From contig DATKCF010000035.1 of NCBI GenBank assembly GCA_035513345.1, positions 73,847-137,846 of the forward strand: a stretch of 64,000 nucleotides of DNA, given 5' to 3'. Both the position numbers and the translations under genes were made by a program. The notes under the pieces were generated by a model, which did not search any database, was not told the DNA's origin, and saw only the letters and a program-made list of their open reading frames with translations. The stretch comes from DATKCF01 sp035513345 (GTDB lineage: Bacteria > Gemmatimonadota > Gemmatimonadetes > Longimicrobiales > RSA9). This document shows, one piece after another, positions 17,549-27,129 of the stretch (positions are counted from its first letter, which is position 1; every line of letters begins with the position of its first letter).

Positions 17549-19861
17549 ATGGCCCGTTCCCTCATCGCGGCGGCCGTCGCGATCATCACCGCACTGCCGT
17601 TGTCGGGACAGACCGTGCCGACGCCGCGTGAGCACTTCGGCTTCGATATCGGCGAGGACCGCCGGCTCGCCGACTGGAACCAGCTCACGGCATACTACGA
17701 GAAGGTCGCGAACGCGAGCCCGCGTGTGACGCTCGACACGATCGGCCAGACAACGATGGGCCGGCCGTTCATCATGCTCACCATCACGAGCGAGGCGAAC
17801 CAGGCGCGCATAGATGAGCTGCGCGACATTCAGCTCCGGCTCGCGGATCCTCGCCGCATTGGCAGTGATGCCGAGCTTCAGCGGCTGGTCGAACAGGGCC
17901 GGACCGTCGTGCTGATCACGCACGCGATCCACTCGACCGAGGTCGGCGGCGCACAGACGGCCGCGCGCATGATCCACAGACTCGCGTCCTCGAACGATCC
18001 GCACATACGCGAGATCCTCGACAACGTCATCCTGCTCGACATCCCGTCGCTCAATCCCGACGGTACGCAGTGGATCAACGAGTGGTACAACAAGTACGTC
18101 GGCACCGAGTTCGAAGGCACGTCCCCGCCATGGTTGTACCAGTTCTACACCGGCCACGACAACAACCGCGACTGGTACGTGTTCACACAGAAGGAAACGC
18201 AGCACACGATTCTGCGCGCGCACAACGCGTGGCATCCGCAGATCGTTCACGACATCCACCAGATGGGCGGCAACGGCGCGCGCATTTTCATACCGCCGTT
18301 CATCGATCCGGTCGAGCCGAACGTCGATCCGGGCATTGTAAGTGCACTGAACCAGCTCGGCGCGTCGATGGCGGCCCAGATGACAGCGCAAGGCAAGTCC
18401 GGTGTCGTGATCAACGCGATCTATGATGCGTGGACGCCGGCACGGGCGTACCAGCACTATCATGGCGGAGTCCGGATCCTTTCGGAGACCGCGTCCGCAC
18501 GGCTCGCGACGCCTGTCGAAGTTCCGCCGGAGCGGATCGGCGGCGGCCGTGAGTACGACGCATCAATGGCGAGCTGGAATTACCCGTGGCCGTGGACCGG
18601 CGGCCACTGGGGATTGCCCGACATCGTCGACTACATGGAGTCGGCCGCACTCGCCCTGCTTACGAACGCCGCGACGAACCGCGAGTTCTGGCTGCGCAAT
18701 TTCCACGAGATCAACCGCCGCGCGACGGACGGCTGGGACGCCTGGCCCGCGGCGTGGGTGATACCGGCGGACCAGGCCAATCGCTCGGGCCTGTCGTACG
18801 CGCTGCGGGTTCTCACGATGGGCGATGTCGAAGTGCACCGTGCAACCTCGCCGTTTACCGTCGGGGAGCGCCAGTTCGCGAGCGGTACGTACGTCATACC
18901 GATGCGGCAACCGTACGCGTCATTCGCCCAGACGATGCTCGAGATCCAGCAGTATCCCGATCTCCGCGAGTATCCCGGCGGTCCGCCCAGGGCGCCGTAC
19001 GATGTCACCGCTCACACGCTGCCGATGCTGATGGGCTTCGAGGCAATCGAGGTCGACGCGTGGACGGCGGGGAGCCCGCCGTTGTCCGACCCGATCCCGC
19101 AGCACGACTGGCAGTTCGATCTGCCGACCGGGCTGACGGGTCCCGGTGCGCCGCGCATCGGCATGTACAAGTCGTGGGCCGAGACGTACGAAAGCGGCTG
19201 GACACGGTGGATGTTCGATGCGCACGGACTCGCCTATGACACGATCAAGGACTCGCGCATGCGAGCCGGCAACCTCGGCGCCGACTATGACGTGATCCTG
19301 CTCCAGTCGCAGGCCGCGTCGTCGATTCTGTCCGGTCTGTCCGCCGGCTCCGCGCCCGAAGAGTATACCGGCGGCATGGGCGCGAACGGCCGCGATGCGC
19401 TGCGCGAGTTCGTCGAGCAGGGTGGCCGCCTCGTGGCCGTCGAGGCAGCAACCGAGTTCGCGATCGAGACGTTCGACCTTCAGATCGCCAATGCGGTGGC
19501 CGGGCTTCGCCGACAGGACTTCTACGTGCCCGGCTCGATCGTGACGCTGAATCTCGACACGACCGTGCCTCTGGCGGCCGGCGTTCCGGAATCACTGCAC
19601 GGCTGGTACTGGGGCGACAGTCGCGCATTCAATGTGCACGACCCGTCGATGCGCGTCATCGCAAGCTACGCTGCCGGCAATCCGGTCGCGTCAGGCTGGA
19701 TCCTCGGACCCGAACGGCTGGCCGACAAGGCCGCGCTCGTCGAAGCACCGGTCGGAGAAGGTTCGGTCGTCCTGTTCGGATTCCAGCCCAATTACCGGGC
19801 ACACTCCGTCGCGACATGGCCGCTGCTCTTCAACGCGCTGACCGCGCCTCGCCGGCGTTGA
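17549..19861 (+). CDS. secreted M14-family zinc carboxypeptidase-like peptidase
   Basis: 770 residues with an N-terminal signal peptide ending near PLSGQ (about residue 25), so exported. Residues about 45-400 are an M14 domain: VTLDTIGQTTMGRPF, first zinc ligands in LITHAIHSTEVGG (HxxE), SLNPDGTQWINEWYN, GHDNNRDWY, and the likely catalytic glutamate in RILSETASA. A long C-terminal part of unknown fold follows, resembling the class 1 glutamine-amidotransferase-like tail seen in large M14 exopeptidases. A GGAGG site eleven bases before ATG supports the start. It leads an operon with a D-aminoacylase, suggesting peptide or modified amino-acid breakdown. Confidence 0.88.
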   Translation: MARSLIAAAVAIITALPLSGQTVPTPREHFGFDIGEDRRLADWNQLTAYYEKVANASPRVTLDTIGQTTMGRPFIMLTITSEANQARIDELRDIQLRLADPRRIGSDAELQRLVEQGRTVVLITHAIHSTEVGGAQTAARMIHRLASSNDPHIREILDNVILLDIPSLNPDGTQWINEWYNKYVGTEFEGTSPPWLYQFYTGHDNNRDWYVFTQKETQHTILRAHNAWHPQIVHDIHQMGGNGARIFIPPFIDPVEPNVDPGIVSALNQLGASMAAQMTAQGKSGVVINAIYDAWTPARAYQHYHGGVRILSETASARLATPVEVPPERIGGGREYDASMASWNYPWPWTGGHWGLPDIVDYMESAALALLTNAATNREFWLRNFHEINRRATDGWDAWPAAWVIPADQANRSGLSYALRVLTMGDVEVHRATSPFTVGERQFASGTYVIPMRQPYASFAQTMLEIQQYPDLREYPGGPPRAPYDVTAHTLPMLMGFEAIEVDAWTAGSPPLSDPIPQHDWQFDLPTGLTGPGAPRIGMYKSWAETYESGWTRWMFDAHGLAYDTIKDSRMRAGNLGADYDVILLQSQAASSILSGLSAGSAPEEYTGGMGANGRDALREFVEQGGRLVAVEAATEFAIETFDLQIANAVAGLRRQDFYVPGSIVTLNLDTTVPLAAGVPESLHGWYWGDSRAFNVHDPSMRVIASYAAGNPVASGWILGPERLADKAALVEAPVGEGSVVLFGFQPNYRAHSVATWPLLFNALTAPRRR

Positions 19862-19863
19862 CG

Positions 19864-21507
19864 ATGACGGTCGGGCGACCTGGCGAGCAGAACGTTCGTC
19901 GCGCGCGGCTGGTCCTCACGGCCTCCGTCATCCTCGCCGCCTGTGCCGAACCCGTCCCGGATGCCGAGCCTGTCGATGGCGGCGTGCAACAACTCGGGCC
20001 CGCCGACCTGCTCTTCTCCGGCGGCCGCGTACTCGACGGCGCGGGCAATCCGTGGGTCAATGCGGACGTTGCCGTTGCCGCGGACCGGATCACGTTCATT
20101 GGCGACGCTGCGTCGGCCGGCGTGAGCGCGCGCGACACGATCGATGTTACGGGCCTTCTGGTCACACCGGGTCTGTGGGACGCGCACAGTCACGCCGAGA
20201 TCGAGACGGAGGCCGGGCGCACGGCACTGCCCTACATCCATCAGGGCATCACGACGGTCGTGCTCGGCGTGGATGGCGGCGGCTCGAACGGCATCCAGAA
20301 CATCTTCGCCCAGTATGAGCGTGACGGCATTGGTGTGAACGCGCTCCGCTTTGTCGGGCACGGGCCAGCCCGCACCGCGGCAATGGGCGTGGCAGACCGC
20401 GAGCCGACTGCCGGCGAGTTGCAGGTGATGAAGGACTACATCGAGCGTGCCATGCAAGAGGGTGCGTTCGGCCTGTCGACGGGGCTCTTCTATTCGCCGG
20501 GTTACTTTGCCAGGACCGATGAAGTCATCGAGCTGAACCGTGTAGCCGCTCGGTACGGTGGCATCTACGACACGCACGACCGCGACCTCGGCGCCGCCTG
20601 GAGGGGCATCGGTTTCATCGCGTCCATGGAGGAAGCGATCGAAATCGGCGAGACCGCGGGCACGCCCGTGATCTTCAGCCATCTCAATCCGCAGGGTGCC
20701 CACAATCGTGGCCGCGCGGACGAGGCGGCCCGGCTTGTCGAAGCGGCTCGTGCCAGAGGTGTGAACGTGATGGCCGCGCAGCACCCGTACACCGCTTCGC
20801 AGGCAAGGCTCGCTGCCTACGCGGTGCCGCGCTGGGTCGTCGAGGGCAGCTCGGACGAGATGCGGGCGCGCTTCAAGGATCCGGAGGTGCAGCGCAGGCT
20901 CGACATCGAGACAACCGAGATGATCGAGATCCGCGGTGGCCCCGGCAAGATCGTCGTCGTCGGATCGGAAGCCGAACTGAACGGGAAGACGCTGGCTCAA
21001 CTGGCCACCGAGTGGAACGTGCCGGTGCCGGCGGCCGTGCGGCGCATTCTCGAGACGACGAATCCGTTCGTCATGAACCTCGACCTGTACGACATCGACA
21101 ATACGCGGTTCCTTGCGACACGCGAATGGATGATGTCGTGCACTGATGGCCGCACACCCGCGCCGGGCCAGGATGTCGTGCACCCACGCGTCTACGGCGC
21201 GCTCCCACGCAAGATCCGGCTGTTCGTACGGGAGGAGCCGGTGATTTCGATGCCGTTCGCGATCCGCGGCATGGCCTCGCTGCCCGCGACGTTCTTCGGC
21301 GTGTCCGACCGCGGCCAGATCCGCGAGGGTTGGTACGCAGACATTGCGGTGTTCGACGAGGCTGGCATCACCGACATGGCAACCCATGATGAGCCGCACC
21401 AGCATTCGCGCGGCGTGGTGCACCTTCTGGTCAACGGGCAGTTCGCGATCCGGAACGGTGAAGCAACGCTCGCCCTGGCTGGTCGGCCGATCCGGCGAGG
21501 TGACTGA
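19864..21507 (+). CDS. N-acyl-D-amino-acid deacylase-like amidohydrolase, lipoprotein
   Basis: 547 residues from ATG 19864, two bases after the peptidase stop. A lipoprotein signal with box ILAAC (about residue 24) places it at the cell envelope. The amidohydrolase superfamily fold is clear: DLLFSGGRVLDGAGNP at the start, metal site VTPGLWDAHSHAEIE (HxH), and GAFGLSTGLFYSPGYFA typical of D-aminoacylases, with a C-terminal SMPFAIRGMASLPA and GWYADIAVFD composite beta domain. The likely reaction is hydrolysis of N-acyl-D-amino acids to D-amino acids. Exact substrate unknown. Confidence 0.88.
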   Translation: MTVGRPGEQNVRRARLVLTASVILAACAEPVPDAEPVDGGVQQLGPADLLFSGGRVLDGAGNPWVNADVAVAADRITFIGDAASAGVSARDTIDVTGLLVTPGLWDAHSHAEIETEAGRTALPYIHQGITTVVLGVDGGGSNGIQNIFAQYERDGIGVNALRFVGHGPARTAAMGVADREPTAGELQVMKDYIERAMQEGAFGLSTGLFYSPGYFARTDEVIELNRVAARYGGIYDTHDRDLGAAWRGIGFIASMEEAIEIGETAGTPVIFSHLNPQGAHNRGRADEAARLVEAARARGVNVMAAQHPYTASQARLAAYAVPRWVVEGSSDEMRARFKDPEVQRRLDIETTEMIEIRGGPGKIVVVGSEAELNGKTLAQLATEWNVPVPAAVRRILETTNPFVMNLDLYDIDNTRFLATREWMMSCTDGRTPAPGQDVVHPRVYGALPRKIRLFVREEPVISMPFAIRGMASLPATFFGVSDRGQIREGWYADIAVFDEAGITDMATHDEPHQHSRGVVHLLVNGQFAIRNGEATLALAGRPIRRGD

Positions 21508-21512
21508 CCACC

Positions 21513-21989
21513 GTGCCCAGGCGTTCGCTGATTCAGGCGGAGATCAAGCAGCGGAAACCGTTCCGCTCGATCGGTCAGGAGGCCGTCGTCTCGATTCTGC
21601 GCACGGCCGATGTCGTGCGCGCCCACTACGAGCGGCAGCTCGCGCCCTGGGGCGTCACGCTCCAGCAGTACAATGTGCTGCGCATCCTGCGCGGCGCGGG
21701 TGACAGCGGACTGCCGACGCTCGAAATCGGCGCCCGCATGGTGGAACGGACACCCGGCGTCACCAGACTGATCGACCGGCTCGAACGGAAGAATCTCGTG
21801 CGCCGTGCACGCGGCACGGAGGACCGTCGCGTCGTCTACTGCCTGCTCACTCGAGAAGGCAGTGCGACGCTGGCCGCACTCGACGACGTCGTCGACCGGG
21901 CTGATGTCACGTCACTCGACGCACTCAGCGATGCGGAACTCGAACAATTGATCGGAATGCTCGACCGTGCTCGCGTCGGGCACTGTTGA
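21513..21989 (+). CDS. MarR-family transcription regulator
   Basis: 158 residues from a GTG at 21513, with GAGGTGA about nine bases upstream. The winged helix-turn-helix spans about 40-125: LAPWGVTLQQYNVLRIL, then TLEIGARMVERTPGVTRLIDRLERKNLV (recognition helix) and the wing RGTEDRRVVYCLLT. MarR proteins usually repress neighbouring genes and are released by small ligands or oxidants. It sits between the D-aminoacylase and the cation exporter in one operon, so it may control either; this is inference. Confidence 0.9.
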   Translation: MPRRSLIQAEIKQRKPFRSIGQEAVVSILRTADVVRAHYERQLAPWGVTLQQYNVLRILRGAGDSGLPTLEIGARMVERTPGVTRLIDRLERKNLVRRARGTEDRRVVYCLLTREGSATLAALDDVVDRADVTSLDALSDAELEQLIGMLDRARVGHC

Positions 21990-21997
21990 GCGCGTCA

Positions 21998-22882
21998 ATG
22001 GACGAACGCCACCAGCGTGGAATGGCCTTCGCCCGCCTCGGCGTCGCAGTCAACGCCATCCTCATGACGGTCAAGATCGGGGCGGGCCTGCTCGGCAACT
22101 CCTACGCACTCGTCGCCGATGGCGTCGAATCCGCTACGGACGTGTTCTCCTCACTGATCGTCTGGAGAGGCGTCTCCATCGCGGGCCGCTCGGCTGACAA
22201 GGATTTCCATTTCGGCTACGGCAAGGCCGAAACCATCGCGGCAACTCTGGTTGCGCTGTTGCTCATGATCGCGGCTGCTGGAATCGCGTTCGAAGCGATC
22301 CGCGAGATCAGGACGCCGAACGGCGGACCCGCACCCTGGACGCTCGCCGTCCTCGTCGGCGTCATCATCGTCAAGGAAACGCTGTTCCGGAGGGTCCGCG
22401 AGGTCAGCAGTGCGGTACACAGCCGTGCACTCGAGAATGATGCATGGCACCACCGCTCGGACGCGATCACCTCCGCCACCGCCTTCGTCGGCATCAGTCT
22501 GGCCGTGATCGGCGGTCCCGCGTGGTCGCCCGCCGACGACTGGGCCGCGCTGTTCGCGTCCGGCATCATTGCGCTGAACGGCCTGCGCCTGCTGCGCCCG
22601 TCCGTCGCCGACCTCATGGACCGCGCGCCCGACCCCGACGTGATCGACCGCGTGCGCTCTCTGGCCGCGGCCGTAGCCGGTGTGCTGGCTATCGAAAAGA
22701 TCCAGGGTCGCCGTGCCGGACTCTACTACCTCGTGGCGATCCATGTGCAGGCCGATCCCCTGCTCAGTCTGCGCGACGCACACAGCCTCGGCCACCGCGT
22801 GCGCAACGCGATCTGCGCCGAACCCCTGTTCCTCGACGTGATCGTGCACATGGAACCCTTCGAGGAAGGCGCGCCTCAATAA
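21998..22882 (+). CDS. cation diffusion facilitator (CDF) metal exporter
   Basis: 294 residues from ATG 21998; a TTG at 21986 overlapping the marR stop is an alternative. Six membrane segments and a cytoplasmic C-terminal domain are typical of CDF proton antiporters for zinc, iron or manganese. TM2 carries VADGVESATD, where the usual histidine of the HxxxD site is glutamate, and TM5 has the metal motif in WHHRSDAI. DFHFGYGKAE in the first loop is also a family signature. The substitution in TM2 may shift metal preference, but specificity cannot be read from this. Confidence 0.92.
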   Translation: MDERHQRGMAFARLGVAVNAILMTVKIGAGLLGNSYALVADGVESATDVFSSLIVWRGVSIAGRSADKDFHFGYGKAETIAATLVALLLMIAAAGIAFEAIREIRTPNGGPAPWTLAVLVGVIIVKETLFRRVREVSSAVHSRALENDAWHHRSDAITSATAFVGISLAVIGGPAWSPADDWAALFASGIIALNGLRLLRPSVADLMDRAPDPDVIDRVRSLAAAVAGVLAIEKIQGRRAGLYYLVAIHVQADPLLSLRDAHSLGHRVRNAICAEPLFLDVIVHMEPFEEGAPQ

Positions 22883-22906
22883 GACCGGATCCGACCCGGC
22901 GGCAGT

Positions 22907-24010
22907 TCAGCCGGTGGGCTGCAGGATCTCCTCCCGCTTGCGGTCCAGCGCTGCCAGCAGTGCGTCGAATGAGTCGGCGAACTTGCGGACACCATCGCGC
23001 TGGAGCTCCTCGGTCACGTCAGTCATGTCGATGCCGAGGCGTTCGATCCCATGCATGGCGGCGCGCGCGCCATCGACATCGGCCGTGAGGGTGACACTCG
23101 CGTGGCCGTGATCCTCGAACGCCTCGATCGTTTCGGGCGGCAGCGTGTTGATCGTCTCCGGACCGATCAGTTCCTCGACATACTTGACATCGGAGAACGC
23201 CGGATCCTTCGTGCTGGTGCTGCCGAACAGGACGCGTTGAGCGGCACCGCCGCGGCTGCGCAGCGCGTCAAATTGCGGTCCGTGGAACGTCGCGCGGAAC
23301 CGCTGATAGGCCAGCTTCGCGTTGGCCACAGCCAGGCGTCCGCGCAGCGCGTTCGCTTCAGGCGTACCGATGCGATCGAGCATGGGATCGATCATCGAGT
23401 CGACACGGCTGACGAAGAACGACGCTACCGACGCGATGCCGGCCGGTTCGTTCGCGCTCGCCAGGCCGCGCAGGTACGCGCCGGCCACCGCATCGTAGTG
23501 CTCGAGCGAGAACATCAGCGTTGCGTTGACATTGATGCCGTCCGCGATCAGCTCCTCGATCGCGGCCACGCCTTCCCGCGTTGCCGGCACCTTGATCATG
23601 AGGTTGGGCCTGCCGACCACCGACCACAGGCGGCGCGCCTCGTCGACCGTGGCATCCCGCTCCGCGGCCAGGTGCGGCGAGACTTCGAGGCTGACAAAGC
23701 CGTCCTGCCCGCCCGACGCGTCGTACACCGTCCGCAACAGGTCCGCCGCTTCGCGAATGTCCGTGATCGCCAGACTCTCGAACAGTTCCGCGCTGCTGAT
23801 TTCCGGATTCGCCGCGATCGCAGCGCGCAGGTCATCATCGTATTCCGTCCCGCCCGAGATCGCCTTCTCGAAGATCGATGGATTGCTGGTCAGTCCCCGC
23901 AGCCCGCGCTCGATCATCGCCTCGAGGTCGCCGCTCCGCACCATGTTCCGCCGGATGTAGTCCAGCCAGACCGACTGTCCCAGCGCGCCGAGTTCCTTCA
24001 TGCCAGCCAT
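22907..24010 (-). CDS. tal: transaldolase
   Basis: 367 residues. The start at ATG 24010 is chosen because GGAGAAC lies eight to nine bases upstream; the frame further upstream does not look coding. Pentose-phosphate enzyme that moves dihydroxyacetone units between sugar phosphates. The barrel shows GLTSNPSIFEKAI, the Schiff-base lysine in NLMIKVPAT, INVNATLMFS and FFVSRVDSMID, all diagnostic for the longer bacterial/plant-type transaldolases. It converges with the CDF gene across a 24-base gap. Nothing unusual. Confidence 0.95.
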   Translation of the reverse strand: MAGMKELGALGQSVWLDYIRRNMVRSGDLEAMIERGLRGLTSNPSIFEKAISGGTEYDDDLRAAIAANPEISSAELFESLAITDIREAADLLRTVYDASGGQDGFVSLEVSPHLAAERDATVDEARRLWSVVGRPNLMIKVPATREGVAAIEELIADGINVNATLMFSLEHYDAVAGAYLRGLASANEPAGIASVASFFVSRVDSMIDPMLDRIGTPEANALRGRLAVANAKLAYQRFRATFHGPQFDALRSRGGAAQRVLFGSTSTKDPAFSDVKYVEELIGPETINTLPPETIEAFEDHGHASVTLTADVDGARAAMHGIERLGIDMTDVTEELQRDGVRKFADSFDALLAALDRKREEILQPTG

Positions 24011-24199
24011 CGAATCGTTCTCCGTTTCGCCGATGAGCGGTGGGTCGCGCGTCGAACACGCGGCGCTCCGTGTCGCCTTCAGAATAGTCCGTGCGACAGG
24101 GGTGTGTCCACCACCCGACATTGCACCGCCCGTATGCACGAAACGCCCGATCCACTCTCGCGGACCGGGCGCGCAATGCTGCCGAAACTGTGAGGGCGT

Positions 24200-24883
24200 T
24201 CAGGCCACGGACGACTTGCCCTTGCCCGTGGCTCCGGATTCCGTACGATCGGCCGGAATCTCCGCGTCATCGGTGGATTCGTCCCGCTCGTCGCCACTCT
24301 CGACCTGCTCGTACAGCCGCTCGAGCAGGCCGGCGTGCAGCGGCTCGAACAGCAAGTCCCGCAGGCCGAGTTCGCGCATGTACAGCCGCGTCAGCTCGGT
24401 CAGGCGCGTGCCGCCGTCCGACGCCTCGTTGAGCGCCGCCAGATTGTCGACGTGGATCCGCACAAGCTTCGATTCGACGTGACCCGAGTGCAGCTCGACC
24501 CACTCCCGGAACGTGTGGTTCCTTCGCCCGCTCAGCCGCTTGCGGATCCGCTCCACCAGCGATGCCGTCACGTCCCACTCGACTCCGCCGTCGATCGACA
24601 CGAACGTGTTCGGCAGATGCGTCACGTCCGTGTTCGCCACCTGCCCCAGGTAGATCAGCACACGGTTGCGCAACGCCTGATGATCGATCTCCGCCAGATC
24701 GTGCAGCCGGCCGTATATCGTGAGCGCCTGCGGCGCCGCCACTTCACCCTGCCCGCGCCGGATCAGCTCCAGCGCAAACTGGAAATGCGCGTCGCCCAGC
24801 CGCTGACGACCTACCGCCAGCGCCACGTTCAGATTCGTTGTCGCTGGCGTGCCGTTCGCCGGAGCCCAGCTCGCCTTGTTCAT
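24200..24883 (-). CDS. hypothetical protein with charged C-terminal tail
   Basis: 227 residues, family not recognised. The first 190 residues look globular and soluble (helical NVALAVGRQRLGDAHFQFA; LTRLYMRELGLRDLLFEPL), with no signal peptide or membrane segment. The last 30 residues are acidic then lysine-rich and probably disordered. Codon use is like its neighbours, which supports a real gene. It is separated from the transaldolase by about 190 bases, and its promoter probably lies in the 24884-25254 gap. Confidence 0.65.
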   Translation of the reverse strand: MNKASWAPANGTPATTNLNVALAVGRQRLGDAHFQFALELIRRGQGEVAAPQALTIYGRLHDLAEIDHQALRNRVLIYLGQVANTDVTHLPNTFVSIDGGVEWDVTASLVERIRKRLSGRRNHTFREWVELHSGHVESKLVRIHVDNLAALNEASDGGTRLTELTRLYMRELGLRDLLFEPLHAGLLERLYEQVESGDERDESTDDAEIPADRTESGATGKGKSSVA

Positions 24884-25254
24884 AACTCACCCCAAGGGTA
24901 CCTGCGGGTGGGAACAACGGGGTTCCTGCGTAGGAGGCAAGCTACATGCCGGATCCGGCCGATTGCGCGCCGGCGGTGCTTCAGCGACGACGAACGTGCG
25001 GCCCACCGTGTCGTCCAGGATATTTCATGACAATGACTTGGCTCGATGTCGACAGGTCGTCAGGCAATGTATGCCGGGGCCCGACAAACCGCTCCGTTCC
25101 CGACCGATCGGGCGGCAGGCAGCCATGCCCGCTTGTGGCACCGACGCAACTGGATAGCCATGGACCGGTTTCGCGCACGCGTGCACGCGCGAGGCCAGAC
25201 CGGCCACGCCTCGGGAACGCCGTCGGCCGCTTCCCACAGCCGGTACCTCGAGAC
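24884..25254. other. intergenic gap, no supported gene
   Basis: A 371-base gap between the end of actF (minus) and the start of the hypothetical gene at 24883. Short frames on both strands look like shadows. A GC-rich self-complementary stretch around 25176-25192 (CGCACGCGTGCACGCGCGA) could fold as the end of the act transcript, but there is no T-run and I do not call a terminator. Otherwise nothing recognisable is present. Confidence 0.4.
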
Positions 25255-26547
25255 CTACGCGGTGCCTGCGCTCTCGGAGACCTCGACCTCGACGCCCTGA
25301 AGCTCGATCTCGCTCATCGGCTGCCAGAGCTGGAAGACCGGATAGCGGTGCAGGAACCGGAGGACGGACAGGATGAGCAGACCGGCGAAGAAGAGGGCGG
25401 TCCCCACCTCCTGCCAGCCGAGCGGCAGCTCGGTCGTGCCGATGTGGTACGACGGGTAGACCAGCAGATACCGCTCGAGCCACAGACCGAGCAGGATCAG
25501 GCCGCCGAACATCGTAAGGATACGCGGATTGCGCTTGGTTGCAGCGCCGAGCAGTCCGAAGAACGGTATGACGAAGACGAACAGGAAAACGAGTTTGGCG
25601 ATGAGGCCGAACGGGGCCATGAAGCGGTGGATCACGAAGCTCTGTTCGCCGGGCAGCATGCCGTACCAGATGACGATGTACTGGGAGAAGAACAGATACG
25701 CCCAGAACACGACGAATCCGAAGGTGAGCTTGCCGAGGTCGTGGTACTGGCTGGTCGCGATGGTATCCTCGTGGCCGACCTGCCGCGAGACCCAGCGGAC
25801 GGCGATGCCGGTTGCCGCCAGGCCCGAGAGGAATGCGGCCATGAAGAAGAACGGTCCGATGAGCGTGCTGAACCAGTGCGGCTCGAGGCTCATGATGAAG
25901 TCGAAGGCGACGACGCCGAATGCGGCGGCGTAGACGAGGCCCAGGATCGGGCTGAGCACGGCGAGCCGCTTGTGCGCGATCGCTTCCTCCGCTTCCTGGC
26001 CTCGCCAGTTACGCGTGAGGCTGGCGTAGATCCCGGCAAGCTTGCCATCGACGGTATCGCGCATCAGTCCGAGGTCAGGGCGCAGAGCCCAGCGCGCGAA
26101 GAGCATGCTCAACCCGAACAATGTACCGAGCAGGATCATCTGTCGAGCGATCAGGAACGGCACGTTGAGCCAGGCTTCCTTGCCCGCCACGGGTTCGAGG
26201 ACCCACGGGAAGATGCGGTGCGTGACGAAGAGCATGGGCAGGAGCAGCAGCAATGCGATCGGCAGGAACGACGCGAACGAGAGCGCGACTCGGCGCATGT
26301 TCCGCGACCACATACCTTTCGTGATCGTGACGACTACCGCCAGCATTACGGCGCCCTGCGCGAGGCCCGTGAAGTACAGCCAGTTGATGAGGTACGCGTG
26401 CCAGGCGCGATTCGGATCGGTGATCAGCGCAAGCGAGAAGACACCCAGGCCGACGACAATCATTGCGACGGCGCCGCCGGTCACTGCCGGTGGTATCGAT
26501 TCGAGTCTGACGGCGGGCGCGTCGGTTCCGTTGTTGCCGTGTGACAT
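25255..26547 (-). CDS. actF: alternative complex III subunit ActF (integral membrane)
   Basis: 430 residues, about ten membrane segments. As last gene of the actABCDEF set and by its hydrophobic pattern (VGLGVFSLALITDPNRAWHAYLINWLYF at the start, FGFVVFWAYLFFSQYIVIW in the second half) it is the ActF membrane subunit of the quinol:cytochrome c (or HiPIP) oxidoreductase that replaces the bc1 complex. ActF is related to the N-terminal half of ActC-type membrane anchors and carries no redox cofactor. It starts three bases after actE ends, so it belongs to the same transcript. Confidence 0.85.
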   Translation of the reverse strand: MSHGNNGTDAPAVRLESIPPAVTGGAVAMIVVGLGVFSLALITDPNRAWHAYLINWLYFTGLAQGAVMLAVVVTITKGMWSRNMRRVALSFASFLPIALLLLLPMLFVTHRIFPWVLEPVAGKEAWLNVPFLIARQMILLGTLFGLSMLFARWALRPDLGLMRDTVDGKLAGIYASLTRNWRGQEAEEAIAHKRLAVLSPILGLVYAAAFGVVAFDFIMSLEPHWFSTLIGPFFFMAAFLSGLAATGIAVRWVSRQVGHEDTIATSQYHDLGKLTFGFVVFWAYLFFSQYIVIWYGMLPGEQSFVIHRFMAPFGLIAKLVFLFVFVIPFFGLLGAATKRNPRILTMFGGLILLGLWLERYLLVYPSYHIGTTELPLGWQEVGTALFFAGLLILSVLRFLHRYPVFQLWQPMSEIELQGVEVEVSESAGTA

Positions 26548-26550
26548 GGC

Positions 26551-27129
26551 TCAGTCGCCTCCGCCCTGGCCGGCCGCCGCCTGCAGCTGGCGCACATACG
26601 AGACGATTGCCCACCGTTCGCGGTGTGACGTGCGCGAGCCATAGGCCGGCATGATGCCGCCGCGCGCGACCGCGACCATGCCGTAGAGATAGCCATCGGT
26701 CCGGGCGACCGCTGGCGGCAGCGTCAGGTTCGGCGCCAGCGGCGGGTACTTGTCCGGCCCTACGATGGAGCCATCGCCCCTGCCGAGCGGTCCGTGACAC
26801 ACCGAGCAGTGTCGCTCGTACATCACGCGACCCAGGTCCAGAAACGCCGAATCGGCCGGGAACGGGTTCGTGCCGTGCGGGCCTGCCGCGAACGTGTTCA
26901 GGCCGACCTCTGTGGGCGTGATCGGTGGCGGTGTCTCGCCCGCCGGCGACTTGAACGCGACCGCGAAGGGCGGCGCGGGGCGCGGCGCTTCGTACGGATC
27001 GAAGAACGGCGCGTCCCGCATGTAGGCGAAGAAGGACACGCGGTTCAGCGCGTACTCGATCCGCGTGCAGCCGGAAGCCGCCAGAGCAAGGAGCAGGGCG
27101 ACAACGCCGCTGCGGACATCACGACGCAC
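26551..27129 (-). CDS. actE: alternative complex III mono-haem cytochrome c subunit ActE
   Basis: 192 residues. A lipoprotein signal with box LAASGC near residue 21 anchors the protein on the outer face of the inner membrane. One haem-binding motif, CSVCH, lies in RHCSVCHGPLGRGDG, with downstream methionines as candidate axial ligand (YGMVAVARGGIMPAYG). It is the small cytochrome that passes electrons out of complex III. It overlaps actD by 11 bases and is followed after three bases by actF. Confidence 0.9.
   Translation of the reverse strand: MRRDVRSGVVALLLALAASGCTRIEYALNRVSFFAYMRDAPFFDPYEAPRPAPPFAVAFKSPAGETPPPITPTEVGLNTFAAGPHGTNPFPADSAFLDLGRVMYERHCSVCHGPLGRGDGSIVGPDKYPPLAPNLTLPPAVARTDGYLYGMVAVARGGIMPAYGSRTSHRERWAIVSYVRQLQAAAGQGGGD

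Noticed and set aside
22883..22906. Terminator between the CDF and transaldolase genes
   Set aside because: The 24-base gap has only an imperfect GC-rich pairing that extends into the coding sequence.
24946..26544. Long plus-strand open frame opposite actF
   Set aside because: Glutamate/arginine-rich, low-complexity shadow of actF; the minus-strand frame has the clear membrane protein sequence.
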